Shown one piece after another: positions 55,155-63,361 of a DNA stretch of 64,000 nucleotides. The translations under genes were made by a program, and so were the position numbers. Origin of the DNA: Ignavibacteria bacterium (GTDB lineage: Bacteria > Bacteroidota > Ignavibacteria > Kapaibacteriales > Kapaibacteriaceae); NCBI GenBank assembly GCA_016191145.1, contig JACPPD010000010.1, forward strand, positions 62,001 through 126,000, read 5' to 3'. Within the stretch, counting starts at the first letter, position 1; each line of letters starts with the position of its first letter. Under the pieces are notes generated by a model. It was not told where the DNA came from and ran no database searches. It was given only the letters and a program-made list of their open reading frames with translations.

Positions 55155-58100
55155 TTACGGTGTTGTTGCAACAATTCTGCCATCGCGTAGTTCAACAATC
55201 ATATCAGCATCCATAACAGTATCGAGTCGGTGAGCAATTATGAGCACAGTTACATCGGAGAATTCTTCTCGTATTGTGTTTTGAATAAGCGCATCCGTTT
55301 CAACATCGACAGATGCTGTTGCCTCGTCCAGAACGATTACGCGTGCATCAGATAATATCGCACGTGCCATACACAACAACTGTCGCTGACCTTGAGAAAA
55401 GTTCAAGCCCCCTTCCATCACATGTTCTGTGAGACGCATGGGAAGCCGGTCTATCACATCAAACAACTGAACTCTTCTGAGTGCCGTCCAAATCTCTTCG
55501 TCGCTGCAGCGATTGAACCTGTCGAGATTGGTTCGCACGGTTCCAATGAACAGAGTTGGATCCTGAGGTATAATTGCCAGACTGCTTCGCAGTCGCTGCA
55601 GGGGAATCGTGCAGATGTCTACACCATCAATGAGGATCGAACCGGAAGCAGGTTCGATGAATCTAAAAAAAGTTTGAAACAGTGTGCTCTTACCCGAACC
55701 AGTTCTTCCAATGATGCCAACTTTTGAACGGGCAGGCACACGAAATGAAACGTTATTCAGCACAAGGGGCAGGTGATCTGCGTACCGTACACATAAATTT
55801 TTAACTTCGATTTTACCCTCTGATGGCCATACTTGAGTTGTACCAAGTTGTGGTTGTTTTGAAATGCGAGGTTCGGGTTGAATCGAACCATATCGTCTCA
55901 AACGTTCCACCGAAGTCATTCTGCTTTCAACTTCACTGAATGCTCTGATCGTCCAGTTTAAGTTCCACCAAAAACTTAAAGCATAGGTTAGCACAACACC
56001 TGCCATTCCAGATGTGATGCTGCCCTGAAACGCCAGTATGATGATTCCTATGCTGGTGACAACTGCAATAAATCCGCTGACAATTGGCACGCGCACCGAA
56101 AACCAGCGATTCAGGAGAATGCTGCACCAGAATGCACGCTGATAGTTTGAGAGGATAGTATGAAATGTGTCGATGAAGAATTGTTCGCGAGCAAAACCGT
56201 GGATAACGTCAAGACCAGTTACCATTTCTTTGAAATGGGCATAACGAGGCGATCGTGCAATCGATTCCAATCGTTTTGCTTCTCGTGCGGCAGTTCGATA
56301 ATCCCGTTGAAGTTTATTATAAATAAAGAGAACAGGTACAAGAACTAGCAGGATGATGGGGAGGACCATGACGATGAGAAGGAGCGAGCCAATGGTCTGC
56401 GATAACGATTTAAACGATTGTTCAAAGTTCCACGACAGATGATCGTCGATGCCTTCCATATCGCGGGCAAACCGATTGAGAATACGTCCCATTGGAGTGC
56501 TGTCAAAAAAGCGTAAAGGGGCGCCCAGTACGCCGGCAAGAGCGCTATCGTGAATTGTTTGAGCTGCTGCCGCGCTTCGATACAACCATAAAAGTCGTTC
56601 GAATAACCAACCCGTCAGCACTAGAGTTCCCAGCACACCATAGATAGCAATTGCAGTTATCGGATTCGTCACATCAATACTAAACCATTGAACTACCGTC
56701 TGCCAAAATCCCTTGATCCCGCTCATGACGATTGGAGCAGTGGCGCCGACGGTGTCGGTCCAATACCCCATCCATGATGTCTGCAGAATCGGCAGGAGAG
56801 TGATGAGTGCTGCGGTACTAATCAGCCCAAAAAATATCAGCGGAGCCAACACCGGATGCGTGGTTACCATTGCCCTTACGTAATGCCAGTACACTTCCAT
56901 GCGGACGGCACCGATATCCCTGTCTTCGTCCTCGGTGATTCTCGAAACTTCATCAGACAAGCCGGGCTCGGATGTTGGGAGGATAATATGCGACCCATCC
57001 AACATTGCCTCGCCCCGTAGAGCTGACTCGTGCAAAGAGTCTGTAAAATGTGTTTTAGCGCCGGCTATGAGATGCGAAACTTCTTTATAATTCCCGACGG
57101 CCTGAATGTGTCCGTTATCCATCACGATAATGCGATCGAACTGGTTAAGATGAGCCAGCCTGTGCGTAACGACAACGCGTGTGATGTTTTTCCAACGTCC
57201 GAACAATAAGCGTTCGACAAGTAAATCTTCCGTATGAATATCGACTGCTGAGAGTGGATCGTCTAAAAAAACAATGCCTGGTTTATGGTATGCTGCACGG
57301 GCAAGTGAAAGACGCTGCTTCTGACCGCCGCTAAGATTCACTCCTCTTTCGCCGATCTCTGTTTCAATGCCGGCAGGCATCTGATGAATATCGGTAACCA
57401 AAGCGCAGTCGGAGATGATGTCAACGATGTCGCCGGTTTCCTCTTCCGATCCAAACGTGATGTTATCACGCAATGATGCATTGAGAATAAACGCTTCCTG
57501 CGGAGCGTAAGCGGTTCTTGGTCTGTTGTCTGGTTCAATGCCTAAATAGTCGATTGTACCGTTTGTTATCTGGTGCAGACCTGCAAGAGATCTCAGCAGC
57601 GAACTTTTACCCGACCCTACCGGACCGATAATGGCAACCGACATACCAGGGTCGATCATCAGGGAAATGTTGTGCAAGGAAGGCGCAGGTGCATGCGGAT
57701 ACTGCAGCAACACCTCATGAGCGTAAACGCCGATTGATTGTGCAGCAGGGCTAAGCGGACGGGTGTCGATTGGCCGAATTCCCACGTTGAAGAACGTATG
57801 CAGACGTCTTGTTGCAACTCGTGCATGCTGAAGGTTTGCCAGGAGATGCGATACCATACCAAACGGTTCTTCGAGCATTGCAAAGAGAGCAATGCATGCA
57901 AACACAATGGGCGCTGTGAGCGTTCCGCCTAACAGAACATATGCTAAAAACCCTGCAAAGGCTACAATCGTGGTTGTGCTGATGAACAAAATTGTACTCA
58001 AGGCATCGGTGAGCACGATGCGGACGCGCGTCGAAATTTCCCGACGCCGAACATCGGACACTTCTGCGTGAGAGCTTGATTCCCATGCTTGAAACTTCAC

Positions 58101-58880
58101 AACACGGATGCCCTGGAGGATCTGCGACATCAACGTCACTCTCTCATCGCGCAATTCCATAATGTGATGATCCAATTTCCGGTACCGATTTGCCACGAAT
58201 ACGGTGAGCGGAGAGAGCAGCATCAATGTTGCAATTGCGGCTACGGCAGCCCATCCGAGATAGATAAACAGAACCGATATCACCAGCATTGTTTCCAGCG
58301 CACCGGAAAAAAACTCGGGCAAAAAAAATGCGCCCTCGGCAATCGCATCGCTGTCACTCGATAGGTGATTAACGAGATCTCCCGTATGCATTGCTGAGCG
58401 CGATGAATGGCGAAGCCGTAGGGCATGCGTGACTACGCGTCTGTTCATGCCGTTGACGATTACTGCAAAGCCCGACAGTGCATAGGAGAAAAAATGCTGC
58501 ATGATTACTGCGCCGGACATTCCGAGAAAACCGAGTGCAATGGCAAGCAGCAGAATCCCAATTGGAATCACGCTATGCTGATGAAGGTTTGGGATTTGCT
58601 CAAGAATGTTCTTTAAAAGAATCGGCGTCGATACTGCCACGGCAATGCGAAGCGCCGATAGAATAAGCATGCGATGAGAAAGTTTTCCCGTGGCAAAGAA
58701 TGCCCCGATAATAAATCTTGTGAAATTCTCAGTCTTTATCTCGTCAAATCTACTGGAAGCATTTGCGGGACGAAGGTCTTCCGGCAACGCAGGGGCGTCG
58801 TCGAACTCAAGTGGACGCTCCCTTCCCACCCGAACAATCGGTGTAACGAAGCTGAAGAGGATTTTTGTAAATCGTGCCAA
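55155..58880 (-). CDS. Single-chain ABCC/MRP-type ABC exporter
   Basis: A 1,241-residue full transporter with two membrane domains and two nucleotide-binding domains (NBDs). The N-terminus FSFVTPIVRVGRERPLEFDD resembles the ABCC pre-TM1 segment. NBD1 (about 390-620): Walker A GPVGSGKSS, signature LSGGQKQR, Walker B FLDDPLSAVD, where Asp replaces the catalytic Glu as in ABCC NBD1. NBD2 (about 1030-1240): Walker A GRTGSGKST, IIPQDPTLFIGTVRTNLD, the unusual signature FSQGQRQLLCMARA, and Walker B VLDEATASVD with normal Glu. This asymmetry is the mark of MRP/ABCC proteins, common in eukaryotes and rare in bacteria. Start is TTG, lying in a repeat block, with an in-frame stop six codons upstream and no near ATG. 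Substrate unknown. Confidence 0.88.
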   Translation of the reverse strand: MARFTKILFSFVTPIVRVGRERPLEFDDAPALPEDLRPANASSRFDEIKTENFTRFIIGAFFATGKLSHRMLILSALRIAVAVSTPILLKNILEQIPNLHQHSVIPIGILLLAIALGFLGMSGAVIMQHFFSYALSGFAVIVNGMNRRVVTHALRLRHSSRSAMHTGDLVNHLSSDSDAIAEGAFFLPEFFSGALETMLVISVLFIYLGWAAVAAIATLMLLSPLTVFVANRYRKLDHHIMELRDERVTLMSQILQGIRVVKFQAWESSSHAEVSDVRRREISTRVRIVLTDALSTILFISTTTIVAFAGFLAYVLLGGTLTAPIVFACIALFAMLEEPFGMVSHLLANLQHARVATRRLHTFFNVGIRPIDTRPLSPAAQSIGVYAHEVLLQYPHAPAPSLHNISLMIDPGMSVAIIGPVGSGKSSLLRSLAGLHQITNGTIDYLGIEPDNRPRTAYAPQEAFILNASLRDNITFGSEEETGDIVDIISDCALVTDIHQMPAGIETEIGERGVNLSGGQKQRLSLARAAYHKPGIVFLDDPLSAVDIHTEDLLVERLLFGRWKNITRVVVTHRLAHLNQFDRIIVMDNGHIQAVGNYKEVSHLIAGAKTHFTDSLHESALRGEAMLDGSHIILPTSEPGLSDEVSRITEDEDRDIGAVRMEVYWHYVRAMVTTHPVLAPLIFFGLISTAALITLLPILQTSWMGYWTDTVGATAPIVMSGIKGFWQTVVQWFSIDVTNPITAIAIYGVLGTLVLTGWLFERLLWLYRSAAAAQTIHDSALAGVLGAPLRFFDSTPMGRILNRFARDMEGIDDHLSWNFEQSFKSLSQTIGSLLLIVMVLPIILLVLVPVLFIYNKLQRDYRTAAREAKRLESIARSPRYAHFKEMVTGLDVIHGFAREQFFIDTFHTILSNYQRAFWCSILLNRWFSVRVPIVSGFIAVVTSIGIIILAFQGSITSGMAGVVLTYALSFWWNLNWTIRAFSEVESRMTSVERLRRYGSIQPEPRISKQPQLGTTQVWPSEGKIEVKNLCVRYADHLPLVLNNVSFRVPARSKVGIIGRTGSGKSTLFQTFFRFIEPASGSILIDGVDICTIPLQRLRSSLAIIPQDPTLFIGTVRTNLDRFNRCSDEEIWTALRRVQLFDVIDRLPMRLTEHVMEGGLNFSQGQRQLLCMARAILSDARVIVLDEATASVDVETDALIQNTIREEFSDVTVLIIAHRLDTVMDADMIVELRDGRIVATTP

Positions 58881-59082
58881 GTGCCAGGTGCCAAGTTAGA
58901 CTTTTACATGTTCCAGGTGCCAAGTAAGAAGTGCCAAGTTCCTTGTGCCAGGTGCCAAGTAAGAAGTACCGAGTACCTATTGCCGAGTTTTTCCAATCGA
59001 TATCTACTTAGCACTTGGCACAACGAAGGCACTTGGCACAACGAAGGCACTTGGCACTACGATGGCACTTGCCACTATCGAA
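58874..59082. repeat. Inverted repeat block built from GTGCCAAGT units and its reverse complement
   Basis: The left arm (about 58874-58960) holds several copies of GTGCCA(A/G)GT in varied spacing. The right arm is four 18-bp tandem units: GCACTTGGCACAACGAAG at 59011 and 59029 (identical), then two diverged copies at 59047 and 59065. The right arm contains the reverse complement of the left-arm core (ACTTGGCAC), so the two arms can pair around a centre near 58990. The block fills the whole gap between the ABCC gene start and the LOG gene stop. Confidence 0.85.
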
Positions 59083-59805
59083 TCACTCCTCGTCCGGTAT
59101 AAACAGGTGACGTTTAAGGCCGAAGCGTTTTACGACGTGTTTACGCATATAATCGGCGGCTTCGGTAATGCTGTCGGTTACCAGAAACCGATCGAGATCG
59201 TATTCAGAAATCGTTCCGTGCTCGAGCATTTTTAAAGTAAACTCTCTGATTTGGCTGTAGTATTCGCGACCCATTACAACGACGGGGAAGTTTCTGATTT
59301 TGGCCGTTTGCATTAGTGTAATGGCTTCGAATAATTCATCGAGTGTTCCAAAGCCCCCTGGCATCACTACAAATCCAAGCGAATATTTGATAAGCATGAA
59401 TTTGCGAACAAAGAAATAATCGAACTCGATCATCACGTCGAGATAGGGATTAGGTTCTTGTTCGTGTGGCAGAATAATATTGCATCCAACACTTGTTGCA
59501 CCCGCTTCTTTAGCGCCGCGGTTTGTGGCTTCCATAATTCCCGGTCCGCCACCTGTCATAATTGTGAAGCCCATCTCTCCAAGCGCATAACCAATTTCTC
59601 GCGCCATCTGGTAATAGCGGTGGTCTGCTTTAAACCGTGCCGATCCAAAAACAGTGATGCATGGACCTATAAAATGCAGTTTGCGAAATCCGTGAATGAA
59701 TTCACGTGCAACTCGCAAGACAAAATAAAATTCGCGCAGACGCGAATGCGGACCGGATAAAAATTCCCGCTCCGTACCATTCGGCGTATTTAAAGGGGCA
59801 TTCAA
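59083..59805 (-). CDS. LOG-family (TIGR00730) nucleotide phosphoribohydrolase-like protein
   Basis: A 240-residue Rossmann-like protein of the 'lysine decarboxylase-like' LOG family, whose members cleave cytokinin-type or other nucleoside monophosphates. Key motifs: CITVFGSARFK, MTGGGPGIMEATNRGAKEAG with the conserved Glu, and FVVMPGGFGTLDELFEAITL, the PGGxGTxxE active-site motif. The N-terminal extension of about 45 residues places it in the longer subgroup. It overlaps the large Asp-box gene by 4 nt. The physiological substrate in this organism is not known. Confidence 0.92.
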   Translation of the reverse strand: MNAPLNTPNGTEREFLSGPHSRLREFYFVLRVAREFIHGFRKLHFIGPCITVFGSARFKADHRYYQMAREIGYALGEMGFTIMTGGGPGIMEATNRGAKEAGATSVGCNIILPHEQEPNPYLDVMIEFDYFFVRKFMLIKYSLGFVVMPGGFGTLDELFEAITLMQTAKIRNFPVVVMGREYYSQIREFTLKMLEHGTISEYDLDRFLVTDSITEAADYMRKHVVKRFGLKRHLFIPDEE

Positions 59806-62800
59806 TGCGCAATTGCAAGCCGCGATGAAGATATCACCGTTCCACTCAGAGATGCAATGACGGTATACGTTCCTGTTGCAAGTGTATTGACGGGGATTCG
59901 AACTGCAAGCTCATTGCCAGCCCCCTGACTCTGCACTACTGATGGGAGAACAACATTGCCGAAGAGATCGATGATAGAGATTTCCATACGGCGCTCAACA
60001 GTGGTTGCACCAAGCGTAACGAGGACTGAAGTAGATGCGGGGTTGGGTCTAATTGATAGCTCGCCGTGGAATATCGGACCTTCTTCTACTGATGTGATGG
60101 CTGGCGGAACGAAATTAAATCCCGTTATCTTGTAGATGTTGCCTCCAAAATCGCCAATCCATAAATTTCCGTCACTTCGGTCGTACTCTATTGCTCGCGC
60201 GTTTATCACTCCGTTGCCCGTCGTCAAAGAAATTCTGTCTGCTTCCGTAGAAAGCGATGTTGATGGGATGGAAATAACAAATGCTTCTGAAAGTGGTCCT
60301 CCACTGGATGGAAAATTAGTACTCGTTTGATACAACAATCCATTGTCGTTGTAAGCAAGACATCTGGGACCATAGTTCACCTGGTACGGATTTGCATAGT
60401 CGCTGAGTAACGTGCCATTCTTGTCCATCACGTACACACGGCGAGCCCCATCACGTTCAACAGCGATGAGTTGATCGTCGACGAACTCCAATCCAGTTGC
60501 ATAATTCTTGGCAGCAGATGCAAAGACTTTTATAATAGCTCCGTTGGTATCAATCACAAATACGTTGGCTCCGTTACCGGTGCTGTTGTATAGCCTGTGC
60601 ATGTAAATTAATCCTGTCGACTTGTCAATTGTCATATCGGTGAACAGCGAATCGCCGGCATCGGCTGGCAGCGGGACTTTCTTTTCCACTTTTAACGTCT
60701 TCGCATTGAGCTTATAAATTGCTCGCTCGTAAAAACTTGTAGTCCAGAGTCCGTCCCTACCATCCCATGCAATACCATACGGCACCCACGGCACAGAGGT
60801 TTGCTGCATGGTGCTGCCCCGTGTGAGAGCATTAATTGTGAAGTTATTCGAAACCTCCTGCTGAGAATTATCTGTTTCCGAGGTTACTCTTATGCGTCCA
60901 ACAGGCGTCGGCCAATTGGGTACTGCCCAGCTCAAAGCATTTCCGATTACGCCCGTGGCAATAATCTTCCACGATAATCCATCGTCGACAGAATACTCAA
61001 CGGTAACAGGCTGTGTAAAACCGGACCACGAGAGTGTGGCTTGCAGCGTTCCTGTGTAGATGTCGCCACCGGTGGGAGAAGTTATTTCGGGGTCGTCTGG
61101 GCTTACGGACAACAATGTTGTTTCCCACGCCGACCTGCCATGTGTAACAACTTTTAGTAATCCGAATTCACTGCTGATTTTCAAATCCGTGGCCGGAGAT
61201 CGTGGAAGCCCCTTACCATAGGGAATCCAAGACGCTCCGCCATTGAATGTTGCAAACACACCCACGTCTGTTGCAATAAACAATATTGATTCATCATCGG
61301 GATGAGTCTTAATGGCATTCACCGGAATATCGGGCATTCCGTTCCAAAGTGATGTCCACGAGACGCCGAGATCCGTTGTTTTCCAGACGTTAGGACCGCC
61401 ATAAGAACCATACGATATCCATGCAGTTTTTCTGTTCGTGCGGGAACATTCGATATCTGAAACAAAACGGTTTGAAAGTTCCGTTCGCTCAAGCGATCGC
61501 CACTCAGTGCCATCGTCTTCGGAGACCATAATTTCTCCATTGCTACTGGCGGCCCAAATTTCTTGGGGATCAGCAGCTGACATTTCAATAGTGGAGATGC
61601 TGCTTTTGAAATATGGGGAAGTTTCGTACCAGTAATCACCCTCTTCGAGCGTTCTCCAAACACGCGTCCTACCGTGCAGTAATTGATAGCTGTCGTTAGT
61701 AGCCATAGTCAAGGGAGCAGCCCAGAGGGCGGCCTCGGAGTTATCGATACCGCTGGTTACTATCTGACCGTATCCCGTTGAGAGGTCTAACCTCCAAATT
61801 TGACCATTGGGATAATTGCCATATATAATATTTGGATTATTATAATTAACAACAGTTACCATACCGTCGCCGCCAGCTATTGCATCCCATTCAATACCGC
61901 GCAGTCTTCCAAGTGTGCCGTTGTCCTGAGTACCTCCGAAGGCACGATCTCGGTCGGTTGGGTCTACATCAAATGAATAGAATTGAGAGATAGCCAGTTG
62001 GTTGTTGATCAATTCCCACGTAGCGCCAAGATTTGTGCTCTTCATCATTCCGCCATCGTTTCCGGCATAAACCGTTTGCCGATCCGAAGTGTGGAATGCA
62101 AGGCTGTGCTGGTCTACATGCGGCAGATTCGATCCGTTGCCATCGGAATACCCCCACGTTGTGTTTTCCCAGCTTACTCCGCCATTAGTTGTTCGCCAGA
62201 TGTCTATGCCGGCGGCGAATGCCACAAGCGGATCGTAAGGTGAAACAGCAACATAGTTGTCGTAAAAACCTTGCGATGTACCTGCGGAACACGATCCAGA
62301 AAAGAAACATCCCTGAGGATCGCGATAACCATTTGTCCATGACACGCCACGGTCTGTAGTGTAATAGATCGCAGCTAATCCGTCGAGCTCTACGAGTGCA
62401 TATAAACGGTTGGGATCGGTGGGGCTTTGCTGAACTGACGTCCTGCCAACACTTCCAACGATACCGTTCATGCGTTTCGACCAAGATTGACCGCCATCCT
62501 GTGTATAAAGAATTCCCTCGGTTGGAACTGCAATAAACCACTCGTTTTCATCGGCGGGATTAATCGTCATGTCGTAAACAGTTCCGCTGTACATCTTTGT
62601 CCACGTCTCTCCCCGATCGAGGCTCTTATACACACCTGAGTTAGTATTCATGCAGGCTGCCATCAGATATTCAGTATTTTTAGGATGTGCATAAATTCTC
62701 GAGAATGAACCCACGCTGGTGAGGCCAACAACCTTCCATGTTGCCCCGGCATCTGTAGACCTCATTAGACCGCTTCCCAGATAACTATTGCCGCCTGTTA

Positions 62801-63281
62801 CCTGTTCACCCGTGCCGGCATAAATAATGTCGGGATCAGTAGGATCGAACGAAAGCGAGCCCAATGAGATGGCATTGGCATCGTCCATCAGAGGCGTCCA
62901 CGAGCCCCCTCCATTATCTGTCCGCCATACACCGCCGGCAGCCGCGCCGATGAATACTGTGTTTGGATTTGTTGGATGAACGATGATGGATTTAACACGT
63001 CCGCCGGTCGAAAGCGGACCAATCAGCTTCCACTCAGGCTGTACTTCGAGGACACCTTCAGCAAGCTTCGATTGCTCCATGATGCGGACATGGTCGATGG
63101 CCTTGGATCGAATATCATCAGGCAGGGCAATGCCAACAGGCGTTCTTTGATTCTTAAAGTACTCGAATCTTTTGAGTATTGCACTGCCTTCCTGCTCCGG
63201 TAAAAGCTGCGCCTGCACCGGTGATTTCATCGATGCAAGAAACAGCGTGCCAATAGCCAGGAGTGACAATTTGTTTAACAT
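59802..63281 (-). CDS. Large Asp-box/sortilin-repeat protein with T9SS type A sorting domain
   Basis: About 1,159 residues with a signal peptide (SLLAIGTLFLASMKSPVQAQ). The first ~720 residues are two beta-propeller-like sets of Asp-box repeats (S/T-x-D-x-G-x-x-W), about ten visible, for example STDAGATWKVV, SLDRGETWTKM, TQDGGQSWSKR and TTDLGVSWTSL. An Ig-like domain (TVEYSVDDGLSWKII) and a six-bladed, SMP-30/NHL-like region (ITGFNFV, LWIGDFGGNIYKI) follow. The final ~85 residues are a T9SS type A tail (LSIRPNPASTSVLV, ISIIDLFGNVV, LATGTYTVIA). The start at 63281 gives a good signal peptide; 22 further codons upstream are in frame but unlikely. Surface role inferred. Confidence 0.88.
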   Translation of the reverse strand: MLNKLSLLAIGTLFLASMKSPVQAQLLPEQEGSAILKRFEYFKNQRTPVGIALPDDIRSKAIDHVRIMEQSKLAEGVLEVQPEWKLIGPLSTGGRVKSIIVHPTNPNTVFIGAAAGGVWRTDNGGGSWTPLMDDANAISLGSLSFDPTDPDIIYAGTGEQVTGGNSYLGSGLMRSTDAGATWKVVGLTSVGSFSRIYAHPKNTEYLMAACMNTNSGVYKSLDRGETWTKMYSGTVYDMTINPADENEWFIAVPTEGILYTQDGGQSWSKRMNGIVGSVGRTSVQQSPTDPNRLYALVELDGLAAIYYTTDRGVSWTNGYRDPQGCFFSGSCSAGTSQGFYDNYVAVSPYDPLVAFAAGIDIWRTTNGGVSWENTTWGYSDGNGSNLPHVDQHSLAFHTSDRQTVYAGNDGGMMKSTNLGATWELINNQLAISQFYSFDVDPTDRDRAFGGTQDNGTLGRLRGIEWDAIAGGDGMVTVVNYNNPNIIYGNYPNGQIWRLDLSTGYGQIVTSGIDNSEAALWAAPLTMATNDSYQLLHGRTRVWRTLEEGDYWYETSPYFKSSISTIEMSAADPQEIWAASSNGEIMVSEDDGTEWRSLERTELSNRFVSDIECSRTNRKTAWISYGSYGGPNVWKTTDLGVSWTSLWNGMPDIPVNAIKTHPDDESILFIATDVGVFATFNGGASWIPYGKGLPRSPATDLKISSEFGLLKVVTHGRSAWETTLLSVSPDDPEITSPTGGDIYTGTLQATLSWSGFTQPVTVEYSVDDGLSWKIIATGVIGNALSWAVPNWPTPVGRIRVTSETDNSQQEVSNNFTINALTRGSTMQQTSVPWVPYGIAWDGRDGLWTTSFYERAIYKLNAKTLKVEKKVPLPADAGDSLFTDMTIDKSTGLIYMHRLYNSTGNGANVFVIDTNGAIIKVFASAAKNYATGLEFVDDQLIAVERDGARRVYVMDKNGTLLSDYANPYQVNYGPRCLAYNDNGLLYQTSTNFPSSGGPLSEAFVISIPSTSLSTEADRISLTTGNGVINARAIEYDRSDGNLWIGDFGGNIYKITGFNFVPPAITSVEEGPIFHGELSIRPNPASTSVLVTLGATTVERRMEISIIDLFGNVVLPSVVQSQGAGNELAVRIPVNTLATGTYTVIASLSGTVISSSRLAIAH

Positions 63282-63349
63282 GAGAGTCTCAATTAGTGTA
63301 GGCTGCAAAATAAGGCGCGGGGAGTGCAGTTCTGCCTGCGCCAACATCC

Positions 63350-63357
63350 TATTTTTG
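63350..63357 (+). promoter_or_regulatory. TAnnTTTG box directly before the ubiE/menG start codon
   Basis: TATTTTTG matches the -7 consensus exactly and ends 4 nt before the ATG. If it is the promoter, the transcript would be leaderless or nearly so. No -33 TTG is clear. The ~80-nt gap is shared with the divergent Asp-box gene. Confidence 0.4.
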
Positions 63358-63361
63358 GACG

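Noticed and set aside
58874-59082. CRISPR array
   Set aside because: The units are only 9-18 bp, tandem without spacers, occur in both orientations, and no cas gene is near.
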